From: Clostridiales bacterium
GTDB lineage: Bacteria; Bacillota; Clostridia; Peptostreptococcales; T1SED10-28
Direction: 5' to 3'
Assembly (NCBI GenBank): GCA_007120165.1
Contig: SKOH01000021.1
Coordinates: 1-64,000, forward strand
Length of the DNA: 64,000 nt
Each line of letters opens with the position of its first letter. The first letter of the stretch is position 1. Positions 16,244-24,950 of the stretch are shown here, piece by piece. Under the pieces are notes generated by a model. The model did not search any database, had not been told where the DNA came from, and was given only the letters and a program-made list of their open reading frames with translations. A program made the position numbers and the translations under genes.

Positions 16244-17767
16244 TTGGCAACGTATTATATTAAAACAAATCGTGTTTTTACAGCCCTGAGAAAATATGGA
16301 TGGATCTTCACCGTATTGGTCGCCCTTGGGGGAACTTTTGTGGAGCCGAAATTAGGCTTGGCGGTTATCGGAATTATGGCAGGACTCATTGGAACGTCCT
16401 TTTTCAAAGGGCGCTATTGGTGTGGAAACATTTGTCCCCATGGAAGTTTATTCGACTCCCTTATTCATCCTATCAGTTTGAATAAGAATATCCCTAAAGT
16501 ATTGAAGTCGAAGCCCATGATCATCGGATTTTTCTTATTTTTTATGTATAATTTTGGAGGAAACACCCTAAATGCACTGGAACACTGGGGAGATGCTTCC
16601 TTTTGGAATCGCTTGGGAATGGTTTTTTCCAGAACCTATTTAATGGTTTTTGTCGTAGGGGGGTTATTGGGACTTGTTAAAAATCCTCGGACCTGGTGTC
16701 AATTCTGTCCTATGGGTACTCTGGAAAAGGTCAGCTATGGGGTAGGTACCAAACTGAATGCCAACAAAAATACGGACAAGAAGCTGACCATTGAATCTAA
16801 AGACAAGTGTCATGCCTGTGGAAAATGTGCCCGGGTTTGCCCTTTTCAGTTAGAGCCCTATACCAATTTTTCTGAAAACAATCAATTTGATGATATCAAC
16901 TGCATTCGATGCGGAACCTGTGTAGAAAACTGTCCGGCAGGGATACTCTCTTTTGAAAACGAAAGAAATGCCTTGGAGCTTAAATTAAATTCTGATTTAG
17001 AAGGCTATGAAGACCGACAGAAGATTCTAGCTGCGTTGACGGATATTCAGGATTTAGGCGAGAACATTAAGGAATTTACCTTCGAGTTTACATCCCCCAA
17101 AAGCGTAGCCTATAAAGCCGGTCAGTTTATCCTTGTAAAATTAAAGGACAGTGAGAGTATGTACCGGGCATATTCTATTGCCTCATACAATGAAAATAAC
17201 AAGAGCTTGAGAGTGATTATTAAAAAAGTTCCCGGGGGATATGGTACTGAAAACATTTTTAACCAGTTTGCGGTAGGAGACAGTGTAGAACTGGAAGGGC
17301 CCATGGGTGAAGAACTGGTGGTAGATAAAGATGCGAAAAAAGTACTTTTCGTTGGGAACGGTATCGGCATGACTCCATTTATCCCTTTGACGAAGGATAC
17401 CTTAAAACATCGGAAGGACATAAAAGAAGTTGCCTTCGTCCACGGACAGCGAAAGGAAAAAGACTTTTATTATCATGACTACTTCCTGAATTTGGCAAAG
17501 GAGTACGATCAGTTTAATTATCTGCCCATAGCATCAAGACCTGAAAATTCCACGACCTCCAAGGGTTATGTTATGGACGGAATTAAAGATCTTGATCTGA
17601 CAGGGTATCATATCTACATGTGCGGTTCTCCACGAATGATTACGGATACCATGAACCTTTTATTGGAAAAAGGAGTGCCTAAGGACCGAATTTTCTATGA
17701 AAGTGAAGAAAAAGTAAAGGAAGGCGAGGAAAAAGGAAACATCAGGAAACAGAAAAAAACCGCTTAG
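16244..17767 (+). CDS. NapH/CcoG-like membrane polyferredoxin fused to a ferredoxin-NAD(P)+ reductase module
   Basis: A 507-residue fusion. Residues 1-165 form about four membrane helices with the two loop motifs C60-x3-C64-P and C152-x2-C155-P of NapH-type proteins. Residues 189-230 hold two 4Fe-4S clusters (C189, C192, C195, C199; C220, C223, C226, C230). Residues 262-490 are an FNR-like flavin reductase with R308-A-Y-S for FAD, a VGNGIGMTP loop (370-378) and CGSP (460-463) for NAD(P). It likely moves electrons between NAD(P)H or ferredoxin and the membrane. The TTG start is set by GGAGGTGAT seven bases upstream. No periplasmic partner gene is adjacent. Direction and acceptor are unknown. 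Confidence 0.88.
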   Translation: MATYYIKTNRVFTALRKYGWIFTVLVALGGTFVEPKLGLAVIGIMAGLIGTSFFKGRYWCGNICPHGSLFDSLIHPISLNKNIPKVLKSKPMIIGFFLFFMYNFGGNTLNALEHWGDASFWNRLGMVFSRTYLMVFVVGGLLGLVKNPRTWCQFCPMGTLEKVSYGVGTKLNANKNTDKKLTIESKDKCHACGKCARVCPFQLEPYTNFSENNQFDDINCIRCGTCVENCPAGILSFENERNALELKLNSDLEGYEDRQKILAALTDIQDLGENIKEFTFEFTSPKSVAYKAGQFILVKLKDSESMYRAYSIASYNENNKSLRVIIKKVPGGYGTENIFNQFAVGDSVELEGPMGEELVVDKDAKKVLFVGNGIGMTPFIPLTKDTLKHRKDIKEVAFVHGQRKEKDFYYHDYFLNLAKEYDQFNYLPIASRPENSTTSKGYVMDGIKDLDLTGYHIYMCGSPRMITDTMNLLLEKGVPKDRIFYESEEKVKEGEEKGNIRKQKKTA

Positions 17768-17823
17768 ATCAGGCACAGAATCATAAGACTGCCAATGAAT
17801 CTACTATCCGGTAATAAGAAGTC

Positions 17824-17860
17824 AAAAAAACTTTGCGGATGCTTCTGCAAAGTTTTTTTT
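17824..17860 (+). terminator. Rho-independent terminator after the NapH-reductase fusion
   Basis: AAAAAACTTTGC pairs with GCAAAGTTTTTT around a 10-base loop, with a T-run at the end. Confidence 0.9.
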
Positions 17861-17963
17861 GATAAAGTAAAATATTTACTTCGATCTTTTCATTAGAGCG
17901 AATAAATAGCTTCAAAGAAGGGTAACTATACATCATCATATCAATATTGAAAGGAGTTTTTAG

Positions 17964-18635
17964 ATGGAATATTATCAGGAATTTATGAGGCATTTGGAAA
18001 AGGAAGAAAAGGAAAACAGCGTTAATTATATTATGCAGTTGATCTCCGGAAGAGAACTGGATCTTGTTACGCTGTATAACGAAATTTTACGCCCGGCTCT
18101 TTATGATATTGCTTCCAATGAAAAGGAGCAAAGTATCACCATCGGACAGGAGCATATTCGGACCGCAATTGTAAGGACTATTGTAGAATGCTGCTATCCC
18201 TTTGTGATCGTAGAGCGCAGCCTGAAATTTGAGCCCCATCAGCTGAATCAGAAAAGGGTGGCAATTTATTGTCCCGAGGATGAATATCATGAAATCGGAC
18301 CCCGCATGGTAGAGGACTTTTTTGCCCTCAATGGTTTTGAAACCATTTTTTTGGGAGGAAACACCCCAAGAGAAAATTTATTCGAGTTGATGGAAGATCT
18401 GCAGCCTGACTATGTGGCTATTAGCGTGTCAAACTACTATAATATTGTACCGGCAAAAAGAAGCATAGAATTTCTTCGCAACAAACTAAGCAAGGTACCG
18501 AAAATTATCGTCGGTGGTTACGCCCTGGAGAATAAAAAGAACGTAGCGAAGGATATGGGTGCGGATATGTACTTGAAAACCTTTGAAGATATTCAAGCCC
18601 TAAGAGAGGAAGAAAACGATGAAATTTCCCTTTAG
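17964..18635 (+). CDS. Cobalamin-binding domain protein (CarH-like helical cap, no DNA-binding domain)
   Basis: A 223-residue soluble protein with an N-terminal helical bundle (about 1-95) and a Rossmann B12-binding domain (about 96-215). The lower-ligand motif is E107-x-H109-x2-G112, followed by FLGGNTP (129-135), SVSNYYN and VGGYAL, as in base-off/His-on proteins. In the cap, E63-H64 matches the EH of the CarH W-x9-EH motif, but the tryptophan position is E53. There is no HTH and no corrinoid methyltransferase partner. Its 3' end overlaps the ABC permease start by 17 bases, so the two are translationally coupled. It may sense cobalamin or light and act through protein contacts; this is inference. 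Confidence 0.85.
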   Translation: MEYYQEFMRHLEKEEKENSVNYIMQLISGRELDLVTLYNEILRPALYDIASNEKEQSITIGQEHIRTAIVRTIVECCYPFVIVERSLKFEPHQLNQKRVAIYCPEDEYHEIGPRMVEDFFALNGFETIFLGGNTPRENLFELMEDLQPDYVAISVSNYYNIVPAKRSIEFLRNKLSKVPKIIVGGYALENKKNVAKDMGADMYLKTFEDIQALREEENDEISL

Positions 18636-19773
18636 AATTGCCTGGCGTTTCTTAAAGTCCGGAAAGGGGCAGACGATCCTCATTTTATCGGGTATCGCCA
18701 TCGGCATTTCTGTTCAGGTTTTCATCGGCTTATTGATTCAGGGGCTGCAAAGCAGTTTGGTGGACTCCACCATTGGAAATGCATCCCAAATTACTGTGGA
18801 ATCCCAAGAAAATAACGGAGAAATTTTTAATTATCAGGAAAAGGAAGAAGTCATTGGAAATAATGTGGAAGGGATCACCGAGATGTCCCCCACCCTTACC
18901 CTGCCTGCCTTTATCAGTCTTGAAGAGGAAGCGGAATCCGCCCTGATTAGAGGGTTTGATTTGGAAAAGGCGGAAGGGATATACGGTTTTCGTGAAAAAA
19001 TAATAACAGGCCGTCTGCCGGAAAATTCAGCGGAAGTGGCCGTGGGTATCGGCTTGGCGGAAAATCTGGAATTGGAGATTGGAGATACGCTGGAGGTATT
19101 TAACTTTGAGGGAGATCAGGGAGAAGTGGTAATTGCCGGGTTTTTTGATATCGGTGTGACGAATCTCAATGAATCCTGGATTGTCAGTGAAATCGAAACT
19201 GCCCAGTCAATATTCCAGCGGGACTCCATTACCGCCATTGAAATCCAGGTGGAGAAAGTGTTTGAAGCGGACCGCATCGGAGAGGAAGTACAGGCTCTTT
19301 TGGATGATGATGTGAAGGTTACCAATTGGAAAGATGCAAATCAGGATCTGCTGAGCGGGCTGCAGGGTCAGGACATTTCCAGTATTATGATACAAATTTT
19401 TGTCGTTGTCGCGGTGGTCCTGGGAATTTCCAGTGTCTTGGCAATTTCCGTATTACAGCGTTCAAAGCAGATCGGAATCCTGAAAGCCATGGGAGTCAAT
19501 GACCGCAGTGCCAGTCTGATTTTTTTGTTTCAAGGCTTGATTTTAGGAATTATTGGTGGGTTTATCGGAATTGCTCTCGGTTTGGGGCTTTCCTATAGTT
19601 TTATGATTTTTGCGACAAACCCCGACGGCAGTCCGGTGGTGGAAATCGTGATAAACTACAATTTCATCGCTCTTTCCTTTCTCATTGCCGTGGCAGCCTC
19701 TACTTTGGCCGCTCTGATACCGGCGAAAAAATCTTCCAAACTCCAACCGATCGAGGTGATACGAAATGGATAG
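18619..19773 (+). CDS. FtsX/LolC-type ABC transporter permease
   Basis: A 384-residue permease with an N-terminal membrane helix (about 15-38), a large external MacB-like periplasmic-core domain (about 40-255) and three C-terminal helices (about 260-380), ending in an IPAKKSSKLQPIEVIR segment typical of LolC/E and MacB-type exporters. Such transporters drive mechanical work or export of lipids or peptides rather than import. It overlaps the B12-binding gene upstream by 17 bases and the ATPase gene downstream by 8, forming a tight three-gene unit. Substrate is unknown. Confidence 0.9.
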   Translation: MKFPFRIAWRFLKSGKGQTILILSGIAIGISVQVFIGLLIQGLQSSLVDSTIGNASQITVESQENNGEIFNYQEKEEVIGNNVEGITEMSPTLTLPAFISLEEEAESALIRGFDLEKAEGIYGFREKIITGRLPENSAEVAVGIGLAENLELEIGDTLEVFNFEGDQGEVVIAGFFDIGVTNLNESWIVSEIETAQSIFQRDSITAIEIQVEKVFEADRIGEEVQALLDDDVKVTNWKDANQDLLSGLQGQDISSIMIQIFVVVAVVLGISSVLAISVLQRSKQIGILKAMGVNDRSASLIFLFQGLILGIIGGFIGIALGLGLSYSFMIFATNPDGSPVVEIVINYNFIALSFLIAVAASTLAALIPAKKSSKLQPIEVIRNG

Positions 19774-20455
19774 TATTTTAACCCTGGAAAACATTGATAA
19801 AGTCTATGGATCAAAAATTAAAACCCAGGTAATTTTTGATTTAAACCTCAGTTTTCAGCCCGGGACTTTTAATTCCATCATCGGTCAGTCCGGCAGCGGT
19901 AAGAGCACCCTGTTAAATATCATGGGTACCTTGGATAAGCCTACAAAGGGCAAAGTTTTAGTTGAGGGCCGGGATACCGGTGCATTAAAGAAAAATGATT
20001 TGGCAAAACTGCGGAATGAGGCGATTGGTTTTGTATTTCAGTTTCATTATCTCTTACCGGAGTTTACCACATTAGAGAATATTTTAATGCCTCAATGGGT
20101 GAAAAATAAAAGGATTGAGCCGGAAATTCAGCGGCGGGCCGAGGAGTTAATTGAGGTGGTAGGGCTGGAAAAAGTAAAAAACAATCTGGCAACGGATATG
20201 TCAGGAGGCCAGCAGCAACGGGCTGCCATTGCCAGAGCGTTGATGAATCGTCCGAGGATCTTACTCGCCGACGAACCTACCGGAAACCTGGATTCGGAAA
20301 CCAGCAACAGCATTTACCGACTGCTCAAGGATATCAATAAGGAGTTTCAGTCCACTTTTATTGTGATCACCCATGATAAGAAAATTGCGGAACGTACCGA
20401 CCGGATTATTGAGTTGAAAGACGGCAAAGTCTACACCGATGTAACACAAAAATAA
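19766..20455 (+). CDS. LolD/MacB-type ABC transporter ATP-binding protein
   Basis: A 229-residue ATPase pairing with the upstream permease. It has Walker [10 protein letters not shown] (about 37-45), the Q-loop [11 protein letters not shown], the signature [15 protein letters not shown] and Walker [14 protein letters not shown], the last being characteristic of the LolD/FtsE/MacB family. The ATG at 19766 follows GAGGTGAT and overlaps the permease end by 8 bases. It powers the exporter at the inner face of the membrane. Confidence 0.95.
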   Translation: MDSILTLENIDKVYGSKIKTQVIFDLNLSFQPGTFNSIIGQSGSGKSTLLNIMGTLDKPTKGKVLVEGRDTGALKKNDLAKLRNEAIGFVFQFHYLLPEFTTLENILMPQWVKNKRIEPEIQRRAEELIEVVGLEKVKNNLATDMSGGQQQRAAIARALMNRPRILLADEPTGNLDSETSNSIYRLLKDINKEFQSTFIVITHDKKIAERTDRIIELKDGKVYTDVTQK

Positions 20456-20466
20456 GTCTTGAGGGC

Positions 20467-20495
20467 TTTACCCCGGAGGGGAGGGGTGTTATAAT
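20467..20495 (+). promoter_or_regulatory. Possible promoter of the OsmC-family gene
   Basis: TTTACC at 20467-20472 and TATAAT at 20490-20495 with a 17-base spacer. The -10 box covers the upstream in-frame ATG at 20494, supporting the later start at 20536. Confidence 0.45.
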
Positions 20496-20535
20496 GGGAA
20501 CAGGAGATATGTTAAACATTAAAGGAGAGGATAAT

Positions 20536-20928
20536 ATGCCCAAAATTGAAGTAGGATTTCCTGAAGGAAAAAAAGTAAGTGCAAATATCAAAGGTTTTAC
20601 CATTGTAACGGACCAGCCCGTGGATGAAGGAGGAGAAGGGATGGTTGCCTCCCCCTTTGATCTTTTTTTAAGTTCCATCGCCACCTGCACCGGTTTTTAT
20701 GCTCTGCGGTTTTGTGAGAGTAAAGATATTGATATGGAAGGGATGAAGCTTGTTTTGAATACCGAGAAAAATCCTGACACGGGGATGATCGGAAGAATGG
20801 AATTGAAGTTAACCCTCCCCGAAGGATTCCCGGAAAAGTACCGAAAAGCGATTATTCGTTCCATGAATTTATGCACGGTTAAAAAACACATGATGGATCC
20901 TCCGGAATTTGAAATTACCGCTGAATAA
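20536..20928 (+). CDS. OsmC/YhfA family protein
   Basis: OsmC-family proteins are small thiol-dependent hydroperoxide reductases or related redox proteins. The 130-residue protein has the two conserved cysteines, in the helix SSIATCTGFYALRF and in MNLCTVKKH, and the PFDLFLSS motif preceding the first. The ATG at 20536 is chosen over an in-frame ATG at 20494 because AAAGGAGAGG lies just upstream and a -10 box covers the earlier codon. The protein is likely cytoplasmic and involved in oxidative stress; substrate is unproven. Confidence 0.9.
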   Translation: MPKIEVGFPEGKKVSANIKGFTIVTDQPVDEGGEGMVASPFDLFLSSIATCTGFYALRFCESKDIDMEGMKLVLNTEKNPDTGMIGRMELKLTLPEGFPEKYRKAIIRSMNLCTVKKHMMDPPEFEITAE

Positions 20929-20940
20929 CCTGATAAATTA

Positions 20941-20975
20941 AACAATCCGTCGGATGGAAATTCCGGCGGATTGTT
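20941..20975. terminator. Bidirectional terminator between the OsmC and YihY genes
   Basis: A 14-bp stem with one GU pair (20941-20954 with 20962-20975) around a 7-base loop, lying between convergent stop codons. Confidence 0.75.
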
Positions 20976-20989
20976 AATTTATTGGGTTT

Positions 20990-21865
20990 TTATTTTCCGG
21001 AAGGCCTTTTCTTATGATTGGAGTCTTTATACCACAATCTTGTGGCATTGATTTCTCCTCCCATAAGGACAATAAGACTGCTGATGTTCAGCCAGATCAA
21101 TAAGGCGATTACTGCACCGATACTACCGTACAGTCGGGAGAATGCCCCGTAATTGTTTACATAAAAGGAAAAAATAAGGGAAATGATAATCCAGCCCAGC
21201 GTAGCAAATATAGCCCCGGGGTATACATCTTTAAAAGTCAGCAGGTAATTCGGTCCGATACGGTAAAAGAGGGTGAAGATAAAAAATAAAACCAGCAGGG
21301 GAGCTCCATAACGTATGTATTCCCACACCGACAGAAAAAATTCCGAGAATCCGAGATATTCCGAGATCGCCAAACCGATAAATCGACCGAAAACCATGAA
21401 GAACAGCGAAAAAATGATGATAAAGGCTAATCCGAAGGTAAAGATTACCCCCATGGCCCGAAGTTTAAAAAAAGAACGGCTCTCATAGACATTATAGGCC
21501 TTGTTCAATCCTCTTATAAGGGCAGAGGTGCCTCTTGAGGCCGCCCAGATGGTACCTAAGGAGCTGACGGAAAGCAGGGTGGCATTAAGGCCGCTTCGAA
21601 TGTCGTCCAGGATCGTCAAAGTCAGTTGAAATACTTCATCCGGCAGAATATAAGCCAGTTGTCTAATGGTCTCTCCCTCGGTCAGCGGAGTAAAGTTTAA
21701 TAACACAATCAGTACGATCAGAAAAGGAAAAAAAGACAGAATCAGATAATAACTGAGTTGAGCCCCTAAGGCAGTAAGTTCATTTTTTTTAAACTGTTCT
21801 TTTAAGTGCAGTACCAAGGATTTCCATTTGGTCAGTTTTTTCGTTGTTTTATCCATGTTCCTCAT
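20990..21865 (-). CDS. YihY/BrkB family inner membrane protein
   Basis: A 291-residue integral membrane protein with about six helices. The YihY signatures ALGAQLSYYLILSFFPFL, WAASRGTSALIRGLNKAYN, and YGSIGAVIALLIWL are present. Once annotated as ribonuclease BN, the family has unknown function. It overlaps the end of the photolyase gene by 17 bases and is probably translated from the same mRNA. The ATG at 21865 is listed, but the in-frame ATG at 21856, behind AAGGATGAGG, is an equally good start. Confidence 0.9.
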   Translation of the reverse strand: MRNMDKTTKKLTKWKSLVLHLKEQFKKNELTALGAQLSYYLILSFFPFLIVLIVLLNFTPLTEGETIRQLAYILPDEVFQLTLTILDDIRSGLNATLLSVSSLGTIWAASRGTSALIRGLNKAYNVYESRSFFKLRAMGVIFTFGLAFIIIFSLFFMVFGRFIGLAISEYLGFSEFFLSVWEYIRYGAPLLVLFFIFTLFYRIGPNYLLTFKDVYPGAIFATLGWIIISLIFSFYVNNYGAFSRLYGSIGAVIALLIWLNISSLIVLMGGEINATRLWYKDSNHKKRPSGK

Positions 21866-23213
21866 CCTTTAGATAGGTATTGATGTACTGTAAGACGTCA
21901 AACTTCCTTTTTGCCCCTTGATAATTCATATATCGAATTTTCCCGAAAATTTCCCGCTCTTTCCAGGCCCGGTCATGAAGGCCTCCGATACTCCAGGCAA
22001 TGCCGGTATAGCCGTTGGGATCCCGCCCGTCGATACTGTAGCTGTCGTTTAGCTTTATGGCAAACGCCATAGCCTCTTCGGGACTTTTCGTCCACTGGAG
22101 AATTTTTTTGCACCAATACATCCGTAAATAACTATGGATTTTTCCGGTTGTTAACAGTTCCCACTGGGCGGCGTTCCAGAGTCTGTCGTGGGTGTTTCCA
22201 TGGAGAAAATCCTCATAAGCGTATAGATGCTCCCTTGGATCCCTTCGATGGGCATCAAGACTTTTTTTCGCCCAGTGGGGAAATCCGTTAAAATTGTCAT
22301 AATTTATATTATAATAGCAGTAATTATCGGATAGTTCCTTTCGAACGAAAATCTGTTCCACGAAGTCCCTGGTGGCAGAGGAATGAAATTTGCTTTCTTC
22401 CAGGGCTAAAAGTACCTGCTGTGAGGAAATCTGGCCAAAATGCAAATAAGGGGAAAGCCCTGACAAGGCTTCCTTAGTAGGATCATTACTGTGGGCGGCA
22501 TAGTTATTGAGACGATTTTCAATGAAATCTTCCATCTGTTTTTTGCCGGCTCTTGGTCCGGAGGGGTAGGTTGCGGTGAAATATGGATTTTTTTCCAATG
22601 GCAAACTATCCAGCAGGGTACTCCAGGAAATATCCGGAAGTTCTTTTGTAAAGGGAACCGGGTGTTTTAGTATTTTAGGCTGCTGGTGCAAAAACTCTTC
22701 CAATAATTTATGGAGTTTCGGCCGCAGGGTGTAGGCCCCGTATTCCTGTTTTTTAGAAGCGGTGGTCACTGGAACGATATTATGACCATCGACTGTTTCC
22801 ATCGAAACAGTTATTTTTTCGGCAATGTGCTGCTGCAGGCTTTTTTTCTGCCGCAGGGGATCAAAGTCAGTGACCATATGGGAAATCCCGTGGTTTCTAA
22901 TAAACTGGGGGATGAGCTTCGAAGGATCCCCCTTCAAAAGAGTAAACGCAATATTGTGCTTTTGTAAACCTGCCGCCACTTCCTTAAGTCCCCGGAGCAT
23001 AAAATCGTAATGAGAGTAGTTGGCATGTAAAAATGAATCCATCAGTACAAAGATCACAATCAGCGGCTGGTTTTCTGTTAAGGCTCTTTGCTGAGCGTAG
23101 GAAAGGGCCCAATTACTCTCGGTTCGCTGCTCACGGCTCATCCAGTAAAGAATCGGACCTTGATTGGATTTCTTAGTATCATGGTACACAGTAATAACTC
23201 TTCTTGGGTCCAT
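21849..23213 (-). CDS. phr: Class II CPD photolyase
   Basis: This flavoenzyme uses blue or near-UV light to reverse cyclobutane pyrimidine dimers. The 454-residue protein has an N-terminal antenna alpha/beta domain and a C-terminal FAD-binding helical domain with DGRDPNGYTGIAWS, GLHDRAWKER and FGKIRYMNYQGAKRKFDV, diagnostic of class II. The ATG at 23213 is chosen because AAGGAGG lies 6 bases upstream, although the frame is open a further 200 bases; this start gives the usual class II length. It is followed by and overlaps yihY. Its presence in an anaerobe suggests exposure to sunlight in shallow habitats. Confidence 0.94.
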   Translation of the reverse strand: MDPRRVITVYHDTKKSNQGPILYWMSREQRTESNWALSYAQQRALTENQPLIVIFVLMDSFLHANYSHYDFMLRGLKEVAAGLQKHNIAFTLLKGDPSKLIPQFIRNHGISHMVTDFDPLRQKKSLQQHIAEKITVSMETVDGHNIVPVTTASKKQEYGAYTLRPKLHKLLEEFLHQQPKILKHPVPFTKELPDISWSTLLDSLPLEKNPYFTATYPSGPRAGKKQMEDFIENRLNNYAAHSNDPTKEALSGLSPYLHFGQISSQQVLLALEESKFHSSATRDFVEQIFVRKELSDNYCYYNINYDNFNGFPHWAKKSLDAHRRDPREHLYAYEDFLHGNTHDRLWNAAQWELLTTGKIHSYLRMYWCKKILQWTKSPEEAMAFAIKLNDSYSIDGRDPNGYTGIAWSIGGLHDRAWKEREIFGKIRYMNYQGAKRKFDVLQYINTYLKDEEHG

Positions 23214-23365
23214 ATCCATCCTCCTTGCAGGAATAAAAAGATTGATATACATATATACCCTCATCAATAGGAAGGGTAAACAAAATTCCAACAATTGCAT
23301 TCTGATCCATTTTAAAACGGCAAGAGTAGGAGCTGTCGAGATAGCCTTCGAATAATTGATAAGTC

Positions 23366-23394
23366 TTGTGAGAAAGTAAAGGTTTCGGTATAAT
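23366..23394 (+). promoter_or_regulatory. Sigma-A promoter of the MscS-like gene
   Basis: TTGTGA at 23366-23371 and TATAAT at 23389-23394 with a 17-base spacer, 40 bases before the start codon. Confidence 0.65.
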
Positions 23395-23433
23395 GAGAAA
23401 GCAGTGGGAAAATACATATAAGGAGGAAGCGTA

Positions 23434-24243
23434 ATGGAAATATCACAGAACTTTCGAGAATCGATTATTCAGTATGGTATCAGAGTGGCGATCGGACTTG
23501 TGATTTTATTGGTCGGTCTTGCCGTTATTAAAGTGCTGATCGGAATGCTGGAAAAATTTCTTCAGGCAAGCAGACTGAACGAATCCTTACACGGGTTTAT
23601 TAAGTCCCTAACCTCTTTCGGACTGAATATCATTTTGATTATTACCGTATTGGGTTTACTAGGTATCCCCATGGCGACGTTTGTCGCAATACTCGGTGCT
23701 GCAGGCCTGGCAATCGGCTTCGCCCTGCGGGATAGCCTGGGAAATATTGCGGGAGGAATCATCATCCTTAGTTCAAGACCTTTTAATGTAGGGGATTTCA
23801 TCAGTGCCCAGGGAGAAATGGGTACGGTCAAAGAAATTCTTATTCTGCATACCCGTCTGGTCACTCCCGATAATAAGAAGGTAGTGATCCCCAACGGACC
23901 TCTGGCCAACGGAAACATTACCAATTTCAGTGCCGAGGAGTTAAGAAGGGTGGACCTTACCTATGGTGTAGGATATGAGGACGATATTATGCAGGTAAAG
24001 GGCATTTTGACAGAATTGATAGAGAACCACGAACTTACGTTAAAGGAACCGGAAGCCATGGTTCGAGTCATCGAATACGGCGACAGCTCCGTGAACTTTA
24101 CTGTAAGGGTCTGGTGCAAAAAGGAAGATTACTGGTCTATTTATTACGACCTTCAGGAAGCGGTAAAAATGCGATTTGACGAAGAAAACATCAACATTCC
24201 TTATCCACAAATGGATTTGCATGTCAATCAGTTAAGCAGGTAA
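23434..24243 (+). CDS. Small-conductance mechanosensitive channel (MscS family)
   Basis: A 269-residue channel that opens under membrane tension to release solutes on osmotic downshock. Three membrane helices (about 15-110) end in the glycine/alanine-rich pore helix AILGAAGLAIGFALRDSLGNIAGG, followed by the RPFNVGDFI beta domain and the C-terminal cytoplasmic vestibule with a final INIPYPQ motif. Length is close to E. coli MscS (286). The ATG follows AAGGAGGAAG. It is divergent from the photolyase. Confidence 0.95.
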   Translation: MEISQNFRESIIQYGIRVAIGLVILLVGLAVIKVLIGMLEKFLQASRLNESLHGFIKSLTSFGLNIILIITVLGLLGIPMATFVAILGAAGLAIGFALRDSLGNIAGGIIILSSRPFNVGDFISAQGEMGTVKEILILHTRLVTPDNKKVVIPNGPLANGNITNFSAEELRRVDLTYGVGYEDDIMQVKGILTELIENHELTLKEPEAMVRVIEYGDSSVNFTVRVWCKKEDYWSIYYDLQEAVKMRFDEENINIPYPQMDLHVNQLSR

Positions 24244-24383
24244 AGGGATGGGGTGAAAATCCGTAGAATGCCATGGAAGACCTCCCGGGGGAAAGAAAGT
24301 TTTTTTGATTACGTAAAAAATATATGGGTATCATTAGAATGGTGTGAAATTGAATGATAAATTATTTATAAGGAGGTTTTTTT

Positions 24384-24890
24384 TTGAAAAACGCATTAGA
24401 TATTTTACAATTTGCAATGGATATGGAAATACAGGGGCAAAACTTCTATATCAGTTTCAGCGATAAAGTGGAGAACCCGGTGGCAAAGAAAATGTTCGAA
24501 TCCTTAGCAAAGGAAGAGAAAAGACATTATGACATCCTCAAAAAAGAATACGACAATATTGAAGTCAATAAAGAGTGGTCGGAGATGAATAATCTCGACG
24601 AATATAAAGGGGAAAGCATTTTTGAAGTACGTAAAGAGGCGGAAAAAGTATCCCCCGAGGACCTTAAAACCTCAACATCGGACATCTCGATTCTTAGGAT
24701 GGCCTATCTGATCGAAAATGATTTTGCAGAGTTTTATAAAAAAGCCATCGAAAACACCGAAGATCCAAAGGGGAAAAAGATGCTGGAAACCCTGTACGAA
24801 TGGGAAAACGAGCATCGAAAAGTATTTTACGAAGAATATCAAAAGGCCATGAAGGATAATTGGTTCGATCAGAGCTTTTCTCCTTTCTAA
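24384..24890 (+). CDS. Ferritin-like (rubrerythrin-fold) diiron protein
   Basis: A 168-residue four-helix-bundle protein. Glutamates and histidines in EIQGQNFY, KEEKRHYDIL, ENDFAEFYKKA and EWENEHRKVF match the two ExxH half-sites of rubrerythrin/erythrin diiron centres. There is no C-terminal rubredoxin domain, so it is not a classical rubrerythrin. It may reduce peroxide or handle iron. The start is TTG at 24384 directly behind AAGGAGG. It has its own terminator at 24906. Confidence 0.85.
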   Translation: MKNALDILQFAMDMEIQGQNFYISFSDKVENPVAKKMFESLAKEEKRHYDILKKEYDNIEVNKEWSEMNNLDEYKGESIFEVRKEAEKVSPEDLKTSTSDISILRMAYLIENDFAEFYKKAIENTEDPKGKKMLETLYEWENEHRKVFYEEYQKAMKDNWFDQSFSPF

Positions 24891-24905
24891 AAACCCATAA
24901 CAGTT

Positions 24906-24946
24906 AAAAAACCTAAGGAACGGCTACTCCGTCCTTAGGTTTTTTT
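24906..24946. terminator. Bidirectional terminator between ferritin-like and PfpI genes
   Basis: AAAAAACCTAAGGA (24906-24919) pairs with TCCTTAGGTTTTTT (24932-24945); A- and T-runs on both edges let it serve both converging genes. Confidence 0.88.
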
Positions 24947-24950
24947 AAGC

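Noticed and set aside
21849-23417. Photolyase start at 23417
   Set aside because: The first 68 residues have no photolyase similarity and no ribosome binding site; the ATG at 23213 has AAGGAGG and gives the normal length.
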